DNA of 64,000 nucleotides from Acholoe squamosa (lineage: Eukaryota; Annelida; Polychaeta; Phyllodocida; Polynoidae). The notes beneath the pieces are model-generated. The model ran no database searches, was not told the origin of the DNA, and saw only the letters and a program-made list of their open reading frames with translations. Positions 11,570-21,314 of the stretch are shown here, piece after piece; the stretch's first letter is position 1, and every line of letters starts with the position of its first letter. The stretch is taken from NCBI GenBank assembly GCA_949317995.1, contig OX439040.1:72451972-72515971 (forward strand), read 5' to 3'. The position numbers and the translations under genes are program-made.

Positions 11570-12060
11570 GAATAATATGGGCCACGAGGGCAAGTCCAGG
11601 GTTAGAGATGGTAAGGCATACCTAGAGAACAGGACTGAGGTGTGCAAGAGTTCAGTATAGCAAGTGGCAGTGGCGGACTTGGTTACTAGTCGGTTAGTGT
11701 CCTCTGTCTTCTATCAACAGTAATGTAATTAGTCCAAATTCCGCCTACACACAAGACTATTTGCGTCCAAGACGGATAGGTGATTACCTCTTGAGCAATA
11801 TAGGTTGTACAATGAAGACAAATATGTTTTTGAGTAAGGCGTTCTGTCAGCTTAACACCAGTTATCCTGGAAGGATGGAACCAAACAGCAAGTTCATTTA
11901 TATTCTGCACAGCTTCACCCTCCCCTGGCCTTAAAGCTGAGCTGAATTAACCATGATTGTCTTACTACAGGCAATCAGTGGCAAACCTGTGGGATTATTC
12001 TGCTATTGATAATGAGTGACCATGAGGACCATGGGGCATTGTAGGGGATATAGATGAATA
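11570..12060. repeat. Dispersed repeat C, copy 3, with an open minus-strand frame
   Basis: This copy keeps a 74-codon minus-strand frame (11686-11910) containing FHPSRITGVKLTERLTQKH and ending ...TTYIAQE at a GTAATC donor-like site near 11787. The 2.7-kb copy encodes FHPSMAITGVKMMKRLAQ in the same place but with stops. I do not recognise the peptide. It may be an exon relic, but a simple repeat is equally possible. Confidence 0.5.
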
Positions 12061-12239
12061 ATTGTTCGTGCATTGCCCTGTAAAGGGTAATGGAGAGTCA
12101 TTGGTGACCCCTGGTATTCAATTCTTACACAACCACTGACGTCACTTCCCTCCTCCTCTACCTCTACCTCATACCATTTCAAACCACCGCCTTCATCACA
12201 TCTCAAAGTTGTACCAGCGTCGCCGATTCAACGCCTGCA

Positions 12240-12400
12240 ACATACACATATGGGGGTATTCCACCAAAGCCGATGATATTGCCGGGCCGATTATGGCTTT
12301 TCCTCATCCGTGATGGTCATCGTGTATGAATCTGGGATGAAAATTGTCGGCCCGATTTGCCCACAGTGACAATCGGATGCCCTTTTCTGCCCATTTTCAT
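12240..12400. repeat. CGATT-rich foldback fragment
   Basis: Repeated GCCGAT, GGGCCGATT and GTCGGCCCGATT runs in both orientations, of the same character as 13440-13700. It is probably a fragment of the same hairpin-type repeat. Confidence 0.5.
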
Positions 12401-12539
12401 CGCTCTTCCACTGAGGACATTGTGACCACTGGGTACCATCTGCGAGTGAGTGACGAATTTTATCTCACCTTGTGCCTTCCTTGCGGCCGACACTCAAGGG
12501 TGAGAGGTCCCGCGGGTTGTATCCACACTGAAGTGAGAT

Positions 12540-12895
12540 TACCCTTGTGGCGTTGCATGCCCGGACCCTAGTCTAATGGGGAGAGGGGATGATGGTGACC
12601 GCATCTATGGGAAGGTAGAAATCACGCCCCTACACATTTACCGAGGCAATGGTTCTTTAACATCCGTCACTACATAGGCATAGTGAGAGATGGACAGGCC
12701 TGTTTCAAGTCATTTGTCTGCCATGACCGCCGAGAGACTTTCCAGCACAGCCTAGCCAGAGCAGGGAGGAACTCAAATGACACCTTACGGCGACGTTTGG
12801 AACGACCACTATGCCCCGGCCGGGCCGGGAACCGAACCCACGTCCTTACGGCCTGTGAGCGGACGCGCTACCGACTGCGCCACGCCTCCCGACAT
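12540..12895 (-). mobile_element. tRNA-derived SINE
   Basis: On the minus strand the 5' part is tRNA-like. The A box TGGCGCAGTCGG lies within 12864-12882, followed by TAGCGCGTC. The B box GGTTCGGTTCC lies within 12827-12839, at a spacing normal for a tRNA. Both are RNA polymerase III internal promoter elements. The tRNA-related head begins GGGAGGCGTGGCGCAG near 12890. The body contains GACGGATGTTAAAGAACCAT near 12660, a run of the kind found in SINE bodies. The 3' end is not certain and may extend to about 12400. This is a SINE rather than a functional tRNA: no plausible acceptor stem closes. Confidence 0.82.
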
Positions 12896-12931
12896 ATCTG
12901 TGATAAAGGTGTTTTAGTATATAATTTTTTT

Positions 12932-13355
12932 AAAGTCATAAAATGGGTGTCAGAGAACCACCTGCTTTCTTGTAGTGCATAAGTAATAATGTCAGAGTGT
13001 TTTCCTGTATAGCCTTTTATTGCTGACATTGTGTGTGTGTATTTTTAAGTGAAAAAGTGATTTAGAACAACACTGTACTATCATATGCTCTAAGAATGAT
13101 AGAAGATTATGAATAATAATTCCCTTTTGCAGTAGTGCTGTCACCTGGTGAATACTACACATTACATACATAGGTCTTAGGAACCCATTAAGTTGCCTCT
13201 ATAGGTCTTAGGAACCCATTTAGTTCCCTCTATAGCTTTGCACTTGCAAAGCAAATTCTGTCAGCAATAAAAGGCTATACAGGAAAACACTCTGACATTA
13301 TTACTTATGCACTACAAGAAAGCAGGTGGTTCTCTGACACCCATTTTATGACTTT
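12932..13355. mobile_element. Foldback with perfect 97-bp arms
   Basis: Positions 12932-13028 (from AAAGTCATAAAATGGG to TTTATTGCTGACA) and 13259-13355 are exact inverse copies over 97 bp by direct reading, separated by a 230-bp loop. The loop holds a 31-bp tandem duplication (ATAGGTCTTAGGAACCCATT..., about 13170-13232). No target duplication is evident. The lack of any mismatch between the arms contrasts with the decayed surroundings and implies a recent origin or gene conversion. Confidence 0.88.
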
Positions 13356-13439
13356 CAAGAATTAATAAATCATTATAGTCTGCTGTGTTCAGCATCCCAA
13401 GTACTATTGTCAGAATTGATGGTGGTGGGAGTATTGAAT

Positions 13440-13705
13440 TGCCAGCCCGATAGTTTGGCCTCCCGATTCTCACCCGATTTTTTCTGTCAGAACAGAAAAA
13501 ATCGGGTCTGAAAAAAACTATCGAAGACCATCGGCGATGGTTTCCGATGCATTTCCGATTATTTTTTTAGCTCCTCCACTGAACCCGATTCTTGGCCGAT
13601 ATCGGCCCGATCGTCTCCGATTCTCAATTTCTGTCGCCGATGCATCGGAAATGCATCGGAGATGGACTATCGGCCAAGAATCGGTTTCGGTGGAATACGG
13701 CCAAT
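13440..13705. repeat. Compound hairpin of CGATT units
   Basis: A perfect 15-bp stem at 13473-13487 and 13492-13506 (CCCGATTTTTTCTGT and its inverse, 4-nt loop) is followed by a second interleaved hairpin. In that one CCGATGCATTTCCGAT and CGATTCTTGGCCGATA each recur inverted before 13690. The same CGATT motif family occurs at 12240-12400. The element probably abuts the start of the Ngaro-like retrotransposon. Confidence 0.75.
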
Positions 13706-13825
13706 ATCCAAAAAATCGTCACACACATCATAAGTATACAATTTATTCTACACATTGCTTATGTTTTTATAAACTCTGTATACCGATTATACTGGATTTT
13801 GTGAGATTAACTTTGGTGGTTTGAA

Positions 13826-14685
13826 ATGGCCCTTCCGGCCAAGGCCACCCTTAAGACAAAAAGGGCTACTAAGCAAACAGCTCGTGCAGTTAGAACATTA
13901 AGGAGTGTTGCCACTGTGACGGTTGCCCCTGGTTGTGCAAATACAGTGGTTATACCACCACCTGCACAACCTAAAGACAAAACTGTAACAAAACTGTAAC
14001 GCCGGCATGATGTATCAGGCGAGGTCACCATTATGGACCCATGTTAAGGACCACACTACTGTGAATGACACCAATAGGTCGCATGCTCCAATACCTCTCA
14101 GAGAGTATCAATCCTTGAGGACCACATAGCCCACATTAAGAGGGACGTAGGGGGAATTAATGCAAAATTGGACTTGCTTATAGACTCAAATTTCCCCCCT
14201 GAACACCTCCAGGGCCCATAGCACTCCAAGGCGGGGAAAATCCTCATGCCGCGTGCTGGAATTCTCAGCCCGCTAGCCTAAGTCCAACCCTGCCCGCCTA
14301 CCATTCATACTCGACAACATGCCTACACTACGATAACTTCAGACAGCACCAGGAGTGGGCGAGTACATCAGTAGGGAGCTTCTTAAGGAGAAATATCAAC
14401 TTCAATCAACCAAGGGTAAGGCCATCTTCATTAATAACCCTTTCCAGACTCAATTTCATGCAAAACCATACATGTACCTGGAAAGATCTGGTTGTTATAC
14501 CCTAAAGCAAAAGCTGGACTCCTGCCCCTCTCTCACAGAACTCGAATACATTAATGCACTGTCATGCATGCTTACAAAACCAGAGGCCTATGAACCCAAG
14601 AACCTCCAGTATATGCTCGAGCATTTAGCAGAAGTTACAAAGGACGCCAAGGAGTGCCACTGGCCAGGCGTTGACTATGGTGGAC
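13826..14685 (+). pseudogene. Gag-like ORF1 remnants of the Ngaro-like element
   Basis: An ATG at 13826 opens a basic N-terminus (MALPAKATLKTKRATKQT) that stops at 13999. A helical segment follows in another frame near 14116-14220 (HIAHIKRDVGGINAKLDLL). A third segment begins at 14355 with VGEYISRELLKEKYQLQ and includes LQYMLEHLAEVTKDAKECHW, which resembles the shared C-terminal domain of DIRS-type Gag. Frameshifts separate the pieces. Assignment rests on position and general resemblance. Confidence 0.6.
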
Positions 14686-14873
14686 ATGTACATGTGTTCT
14701 ATATCAATGAGGCGGCCGTACAGGTACTAAATACCGGTAGGGGTCATGATCCGGTATTATTAGACTGCGCCAGGAGTACATGGATGATACAAGCAATGTA
14801 CAACATTACTGTAGCATATTACCACATCCCGGGTGTTGAAAATGTTCTAGCAGATAACCTGAGCTGAGCCCAC
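14686..14873 (+). pseudogene. RNase H C-terminal fragment of the Ngaro-like element
   Basis: The frame reads HVHVFYINEAAVQVLNTG, then RSTWMIQAMYNITVAYYHIP and GVENVLADNLS. This is the typical end of the RNase H domain of DIRS and Ngaro elements (the family usually has sDN, HIPG and N..AD.LSR). The Asp of the usual DN is replaced here by IN. The fragment is fused in frame to a gag-like sequence at its 5' side, which marks the deletion joint. It cannot be active. Confidence 0.82.
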
Positions 14874-14916
14874 ATGGATAGCAAGTATTATCAGGCTGCA
14901 AATGATCAAATAATTA

Positions 14917-15839
14917 ATGATAAACTCGCTGTTATTGCACCATGTGACTATTTTCTCAAATGCATCCAACCTCGCATTGCTTGCAGATCCGGTGCTAGGC
15001 TGGCTACAGCGATGTGCAGCATCCCGGCAGGAGCAGGCCAGGGCAGCAGGAGCAATCAAAAACCAGCTATCCACTATGAGGTCCTACCTCGCCTTCGCCT
15101 TCTCAATGCAAATCGACCCCAGCTACCCCAGCTACCAAGCGATGACCGCATACCTGGAGTACCTGTCTCCTGGATCTGTTCAGACATCCCAAGATCAGGC
15201 TGGCACTCGAAGCACTCAAAAGAGACAAAATATATGTACCAAAACCCAAGCTCCCACTACCGATGCAGACACTCAGGGCGGTCCTAGTACAGTACAAACA
15301 GGACCCTGAGGGCCGGGTGCTCAGGGCAGTGGTACTCCTACTCTATTACGGACAGTCAGAGTTACTCCCTCAGTCAATGCATTCAACTATACCTACCACC
15401 TCACAAGAGGAGATGTAAGGCTGACCCCCCAGTTTGGCATGGTGAGGATCAAAGCAGGACCAAGTGAGGGAAGTGACAGTACCCCCAGTGCACCCCGCCA
15501 AGTACTGCCCCCTCACAGCACTCCTCCAGGTCCAGCAGGAGACACCGACCCTGTCACCACGGGACCCTATTTTTATGTTCACAGACACAAAGGCCCCCAT
15601 TCCTCTGTCATACATGAACACACAATGGCAGGCAGTACTGAAGGCCCTCAACATACCGACCGTGCCTTTCAGCCTACATTCACTCAGAAAGGCCGTGGCC
15701 ATAGAGGCCACGAGCAGGGTGTACGGACCAACAGGTCATGGACCATGGCGAGTGGACATCAGGGGCATACAAGGCATATACACACAGACCCCAGTACACC
15801 CAACGTCAGATGGCCATTGCAGCCATGCTTAACCAGTGA
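14917..15839 (+). pseudogene. Tyrosine recombinase of the Ngaro-like element
   Basis: This enzyme integrates a circular DNA copy of the element. The N-terminal core-binding half reads ADPVLGWLQRCAASRQEQAR, then TMRSYLAFAFSMQIDPSYPS and AMTAYLEYLSPG. After frameshifts, VVLLLYYGQSELLPQS marks the first Arg box, with Gln where Arg is expected. The second box is intact, HSLRKAVA at 15677-15700 (H-x-x-R). One frame over, DHGEWTSGAYKAY (15741-15779) supplies the HGxW box and the nucleophilic Tyr, followed by THRPQYTQRQMAIAAMLNQ and a stop at 15837-15839. At least three frameshifts and the lost Arg make it a pseudogene, but the recombinase identity is clear. Confidence 0.88.
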
Positions 15840-16300
15840 CTATTGTCCTATTTTACCATAAACTGACTCCACAAGACTATTCTTATAAATGTTATCCAAC
15901 CATGTCTTTTAATCAATCAGGTCTTATATATACAATCTCACCATTCAAAATATTCCCACCACCACCCTCATCTACCAGCTTGTCCTTTCTTCTTTCACTT
16001 CTCGGCAGGTTTGCCCATATTTTACATTTATTATACACCCACACCTTAAATGTCATCGTATTTAATTCTTAAATCCTCTTCACCCTTATCATTTCACTCA
16101 ATATCGTTCAGTACCATATTTTACATTTATCATACATAACTATATATGTGTTGTACTATTATGCATATCACTATTAATTCATTCATATCTACAAAACCGG
16201 TATAAATGTACTTGTGTATATATACCTTATTATTCACCGGTTGGTCCTACTAAATACAACACACATGGTTTATTAGTACTAAATATAATAAACTTTTTAT

Positions 16301-17435
16301 ACCTCCAGCCTGCCTCCTCTCTATATTCTCTGTTAGTGGGGGATCAGTAATGATGCCAGCCTTATATATTGATGTTATTGTGGGTGGGACAGCATTTACA
16401 TTCATAGTCTAATTTGTGTGTGTGCTGGTAATGTCCATTTGGCAGTTATGAGGATAAGATGTCAAGCCTCACTTGTGCCTTAAAGTGATTTGCATCAACA
16501 GGTCCCCATAAAATGGCATGGCAACTGTTGGTGTATCGCATGTAGCATTCCCAGGGTGTGAATGTAACTGTTGGCATGGTCTAATACTTATATCAAGGAC
16601 AATATAGGGAGTGTCTACAATGGAGACAGACTAGGAGCTGGATGGTCATATCATACATGGATAGAAGGTAAACGACAAGGATGGTTGAGTTATCTGTGAA
16701 GAGGGCCATGGGATTGAGATGCTCTAAAAGAAGGCAGAAATTCTACTAGGTCTCTGAATCCAAAGCAACTGCAGACAGCGCCTTTTCAGTTGGTAGTAGA
16801 ACAGTAGAATCCTTGTCCCAAAGTTGCCGGAGATGTGTCAGTATTTCCACAGAGGTTCCTTGTACAACTACACTGACATCTGGGGCTCTGCCCTGCTCTG
16901 AACACTGCAATGTGATTATGGTAGCTAACTGTTCAGTTATTTTTCACAGTGTGGCATAATTACAAGTGGGGTGATCAAACATGTTTGAAATTGACCAACT
17001 TGATTGTCCTCACTTATGCCCCCACATGCACCGTTGTCATGATTGTCTGCAGTCCCCTTAATGCTGGGCAAAAGCTGTACATCTGATCCAAAGATTATCT
17101 ACGTCATCTTAGAGGTCTGTTCTATCTATAGGTTATATAGATGTTGGATTGAATCCTGCTGCATACAAACTGTGTCTATCTAGACCGCTTCATCTAAGAA
17201 GCTCATTCTAAGTCATTAGACTCAGGGTGTAGTGCCTTACAGATGGTATGGTAATGATATTGGTGAGTGATTTAGGTGTATTCTCATCCCAATCTACACC
17301 TCGGGAGATGGAAGAGTCACGCACACACAATATATAGCAAGGCTGCTGCTTTATAAAACCTAAAATTGCCTAGAGCTTTTAGCTGTCCATCATGTTTATA
17401 TTTTCCTGACCCATTAGGTTCCAACATCAAATCCA
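16301..17435. other. Non-coding; old repeats
   Basis: No gene is visible. Positions about 16960-17060 share GATCAAACATGTTTGA and a TGCAGTCCCCTTAA end with the 41861-42034 TIR element, so a degraded relative may be present. The rest shows no motif. Confidence 0.5.
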
Positions 17436-17654
17436 CACTGAAAAAAAGTCTTCCTGACAAAATGACATGTATATCCATGTCAACTTGATTTGACACATAG
17501 AGCACATGCCATTGGGACATGGCACATATGTCACCATGACAACTGTCTTCATTACGCATCTCTAGTGGAGTTGACGAACCAAATGTGAGAGTGTCAACCT
17601 CATTCAGTGACCTGTGAAGTATGTGTCAAAGCGATCAGTCTTCTTTTCTCTGTG
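17436..17654 (-). mobile_element. Short (219-bp) deletion copy of the 968-bp TA element
   Basis: In reverse orientation this carries both ends of the element found at 18.2, 23.0 and 34.8 kb: CACTGAAAAAAAGTCTTCCT at one side and TCTCTGTG at the other. The middle 750 bp are missing. Shared internal runs include TTTGGTTCGTCAACTCCA and GTCAAATCAAGTTGACATG, both read on the minus strand. Flanking TA is not clear for this copy. Confidence 0.78.
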
Positions 17655-18162
17655 CAGTTCTAAACCAACCTAACTCAAGGCGGCAATTTATACCAATGAC
17701 CACCCATGTGCATGGTGTTTTCCCCATGGCTCGAACCTTTCAAAGTTTCACAAAGGTCACTGCACTACTCTAAATCAACAGGCCAAAGTGTTTTCTAACC
17801 CATAGTGCAGTGACTGTGTGTATTGTGCTTGGACTTGTAGGTCTGTGCTTTTTCCTTGATCCCACTAAAATACCTTATTTGTTGCAAAGACGTAAGCAAG
17901 CCAAAGAGTAACTCACTCTGTTGAAGCATAAATAATCTGCTAAAGTGCTCTCATTGGCTAATAGATGATCACCTGTGACAAAGCTTTCATCAGTCCATAG
18001 CTATTCAGGTGTAACTAACAACGTTAGTCAAGACAAAAGATATGATGACAAAAGATATGATGACAAAAGATATGATGACAAACTAGTCAAGGGAAGAGTG
18101 GTAATTTACCCCAGGATCTACTTAGCCAAGTACCAATCAAGCAGTGATTTAGTTAGCTAGTC
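17655..18162. repeat. Old duplication of 3120-3620, with a 15-bp tandem repeat
   Basis: The block pairs with 3.1-3.6 kb. At 18032-18076 there are three exact copies of GACAAAAGATATGAT in tandem, which give a DDKRY-repeating short frame that is not a gene. Confidence 0.65.
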
Positions 18163-18169
18163 TAGAACA

Positions 18170-19121
18170 CTGATCGCCTGACGCAGACTGCACAGGTCAC
18201 AATTTGTCTCCCACAAGATATGTATGAAGGCATGTCGAATAAGGTTGACGCTCTCATATTTGGTTCGTAAACTCCACTTGACATGCGTAATGAAGACATG
18301 TCACATATTTCTGATCCATTCACCTGAGTGCTAGGTAATACTGTGAGACAATTATTTACGGGTCAAGAGCAGTCAATAGCTATGTACCAATGGTTCAACA
18401 AGACAGGCCTATAATAGAAGGCAGGGGATATTATAGTCCCACAGGCCTGCAACACTAAGGTGCTTTTTCCTATCTACAGCACTTCTACTTGACTGAGGAC
18501 CTCTATGCAGTCCATAAGACAAGGGCATGGAGGTGCATGGCAATGCCATATGTCTCCCTATACTGTAGTTACTGAAATTATAGATTGTGGGTTGGAATAC
18601 AGTCCTTTGGTATTTTCACTGACCCACACATAAGGTGTCTGACCTCTCAAGTTGAAGTATTCAGGATGGTGGGTGTCTATTTTGATATTCAATAACAAAT
18701 GCAAATTTAACAATGAAATAGAATTCACTACCATTCATTGATAGTATTTACAGACCTTAGTGATCTATTCTTCATGAAAACTAAATGACACAGATACATC
18801 AAATGGCTCAAGTGTTAGTAGTACTTCTTGGTAGTGATTAATCCTGGTACCAAAATGGTTGTTTGCCCCATCTAGTGGAATATCCTAGAACAGTTATGTA
18901 TGTCAAGCCATCACATGTCAAGTGCCTTTGACATGGCTGTGACCCTAGTCAACTCACAGATAACGTGGCATTTTAAGGCATGTCAAATTATATGAGGATT
19001 ACTGTGTGTTACAGTTGTCATGGTGACATATGTGCACATGTCCTAATGACATGTGCTCTATGTGTCAAATCAAGTTGACATGGGTATACATGTCACTTTG
19101 TCAGGAAGAATATTTTCAGTG
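18170..19121 (+). mobile_element. 968-bp TA element, copy in unit 1 (left end clipped)
   Basis: Same sequence as 23025-23992 and 34798-35765. It ends in TTTTCAGTG followed by TA. The interior is dense in GACATG/CATGTC and TGTCAAATCAAGTTGACATG palindromes. No transposase is encoded. Confidence 0.82.
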
Positions 19122-19960
19122 TATGTCTGTGCTCATGCTGAGCTGTCAGGAAATTGGAAGAACACCGGGGAGGAACTACACTAATTAAACATCCCCCCTA
19201 TCTCATGCAGTTAGCCATTCAGACATCATGTTAAAATGCCCTACACCAAAACTGCATTTGCAAAGGGAAAAGAGAATGAGATAGAAAAAAAGTATTGTTT
19301 GTTGAAAGCTTCACTTTCCCTTCCTCGATTCTAAGGGCTTGACCAGATAGAACATTGAGTGGCCAGCAGGTGGGCAATCAGTGGAATTGCTCCTATTTCT
19401 GTTATTCCCTGAAACGAGCAGGTGAGTAGCACACTGGAAAGCTCTCTATAGAAAAATGTGAAAAGGGTATCTGGAATTGGATATAGACCTGATGAACAGT
19501 CTAGATAGTAAAACTAAGATGAAATATCCAAAATATTAGGAGAATGAAACACATATTCCATATTTCTATCTTAAAAGTTAGAAACATTTATTATAGTGAT
19601 ATTTGCTGAATTCTCAGACAATCTCCTCTACCGCAAGTACGATACCATTTTATTATCTTAACCTAAGGTTTTTCATCTTGTGTACACCCACAATCATTTT
19701 GTATCATGAAAGCTTACAAACTGTTTCTCATTATTTTCGTCTACATAAAGAAATGTTTACTCTGTATAAAAGATATGGAATTATTCAAAAAGGCAATGCT
19801 GGAATTTAGCTGAAATATTAGTTAGCCTATGTTCACTTATAGCTTGTTCAAACAGCATTTTAGGTAGCTGGTGCATGCCCAACCTACCATTGCCTCCTGC
19901 GCCTGAGGTATTCTGAAGAAGAATTGGGTTAGAGAAGAAAAAGGTAATAGAAGAAAGGCA
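19122..19960. other. Unit 1 stretch without a gene
   Basis: This corresponds to 23993-24863 of unit 2. The frame at 19603-19809 (70 codons ending KRYGIIQKGNAGI) is preserved in unit 2 at 24478-24708, but the duplication is too recent for that to show selection. No family is recognised. Confidence 0.55.
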
Positions 19961-19990
19961 CGTACTACAGAGCCCTGGAGGTGACATTTC

Positions 19991-19991
<1 letters not shown>

Positions 19992-20077
<86 letters not shown>
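19992..20077. repeat. (TATC)n(TA)n microsatellite
   Basis: About nine TATC units followed by about 24 TA units. It lies just inside the left end of the compound foldback. Confidence 0.95.
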
Positions 20078-20080
<3 letters not shown>

Positions 20081-20439
20081 GAGTGCCTTATATATTACCT
20101 ATGATAATTACTTCATTCTACTTGTTATGTATAACTAGCCATCTTATATACATAACACAATTGGTGCTAATGGTGGTTACATATATAGACCTGTATTTAA
20201 GCATAAGCAGACTCTCTGTGTTGGCTGGGTTTGAGCCTTATGTATAACCAGAAGGTTGGAGTGCTAGTTGCTATGGTCAGGAATTTCCATAGTAACAGGA
20301 CATGATCATCTACAGTGTGGACCAGCACCTGCACCACGGGAAAGTTCTTCCAGGCAGGAAGTCTGACCCCCTGTACGAGCCTTGGCTTCCTGCACAATCC
20401 TGTACAAACTACGATCCTGTACACCCCCCCTACCCCCTG

Positions 20440-20730
20440 TGCTATCCCTATACAACCCTGTACAACCCCTGTACGATCCCTGTATGATTCTGTATGATCC
20501 CTGTATGATCCTATACAATCCATGTATGATCCCTGTACGATCCATGTATTACCTGCTGATGTACGATGTACAGGCACCATACAGGGTTGTACAGGGATCA
20601 CACAGGGATTGTACAGGAGAATTGTGCAGGATCATACAAGGGTTGTAGAGGTAGTGTACAGGGTTGTGCACAGGCAGTGTACAGGGTATTGTACTGGTAG
20701 TGTACAGGTAGTGTACAGGTAGCATACAGG
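20440..20730. repeat. 11-bp minisatellite in mirrored orientation
   Basis: The left half consists of CCCTGTAYGAT units. From about 20573 the right half consists of their inverse (GTACAGGGAT and GTACAGGTAGT units). The whole forms a long imperfect hairpin. Because 11 is not a multiple of 3, all frames stay open in a repeating way, which explains the cluster of overlapping frames on both strands. Confidence 0.85.
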
Positions 20731-20949
20731 TACACAGGTAGCATGCACAGGCCACCAGTCTGGAAACCGATGCCATGACATCCTGACAACAAGTGGTTGC
20801 TGAGTGACCAGCAAGCATCCAGGCTATTTATAGTAACAGTTTTAGTCTGTCTTATTTATATATATCTGTGGTTATACATAAGAGAAACAGCAAGCAGAGA
20901 GAAGTGGGTCAATATACATAACACTCATATAGTAGGGAGGTATAAACAT

Positions 20950-21180
20950 GGGGGTGGGAGGGAGTGTTCCATGTTCCATGGAGCTCCATGCTGCTTCATG
21001 CTCCAATCTCTGTGTTGCTTTATGTTCCATGCTCCATAATGCACCATATTCCATCATGCTCCTTAGACATAAGAGCTCCATGGTGCTCCTTGTTCTGTGG
21101 TGCTCTATGCTCCCTTCCCCATGCCCCTCTTCCTCTCTCACTCCTTTCCTCTCCTTCCTCTTACCCTGTATTTTTTCTTT
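20950..21180 (+). repeat. CCATGCTCC-type low-complexity tract
   Basis: Degenerate 10-bp units around CTCCATGCT and GTTCCATG give way to a pyrimidine-rich run (CCTCTTCCTCTCTCACTCC). The same tract lies at 26766-27020 in unit 2. Confidence 0.75.
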
Positions 21181-21216
21181 CCCTCCTTCCGTGCCCATTC
21201 CTTCAGATAGTAAGTA

Positions 21217-21219
21217 GTA

Positions 21220-21286
<67 letters not shown>
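21217..21286. repeat. (TA)n microsatellite
   Basis: An uninterrupted TA run just inside the right end of the compound foldback. It produces spurious Ile-Tyr frames on both strands. Confidence 0.95.
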
Positions 21287-21289
<3 letters not shown>

Positions 21290-21314
21290 GTCACCTCCAG
21301 GGCTCCGTAATACG

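Larger units (their letters stand above)
13826..16300 (+). mobile_element. Ngaro/DIRS-like tyrosine-recombinase retrotransposon, internally deleted
   Basis: The order is a gag-like start, a gag-like C-terminal piece, the end of RNase H, then a tyrosine recombinase, all on the plus strand. This order is diagnostic of DIRS-type elements and resembles Ngaro. There is no reverse transcriptase: the gag-like piece runs directly into the last 60 residues of RNase H near 14685. The copy therefore lost perhaps 1.5 kb or more by deletion. The split direct repeats expected at the ends of Ngaro elements could not be found by eye, so the outer limits are approximate. Positions 15840-16300 are an A/T-rich 3' non-coding tail. 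Confidence 0.85.
19961..21314. mobile_element. Compound foldback element, unit 1 copy
   Basis: Ends are 29-bp inverted repeats with two mismatches: left 19961-19989 (CGTACTACAGAGCCCTGGAG, then GTGACATTT) and right 21286-21314. Just inside each end is a simple repeat ((TATC)n then (TA)n on the left, (TA)n on the right). Inside lies a second inverted system beginning GCATAAGC at 20201, a diverging minisatellite (20440-20720) and a CCATGCTCC-rich patch. There is no protein; every open frame here follows a short-period repeat. The unit 2 copy is 24864-27473. Confidence 0.82.

Noticed and set aside
12850-12895. Functional tRNA gene on the minus strand
   Set aside because: A and B boxes are present but no acceptor stem closes and a SINE body follows; called a SINE.
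14874-15287. 137-codon frame overlapping the recombinase
   Set aside because: An alternative frame of the frameshifted recombinase; the family motifs lie in the 14917 frame.
16960-17060. Full second copy of the 41.86-kb TIR element
   Set aside because: Only the GATCAAACATGTTTGA core and one end match; the left end could not be found, so it was kept as a note in the surrounding region.
18032-18076. DDKRY-repeat peptide
   Set aside because: Three copies of a 15-bp tandem repeat; no gene context.
20197-20820. Cluster of overlapping frames on both strands with Tyr-Arg and Cys-Thr repeats
   Set aside because: Product of the mirrored 11-bp minisatellite, which leaves all frames open.
20872-21294. 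Ile-Tyr repeat 'membrane' proteins
   Set aside because: Direct translation of (TA)n microsatellites.
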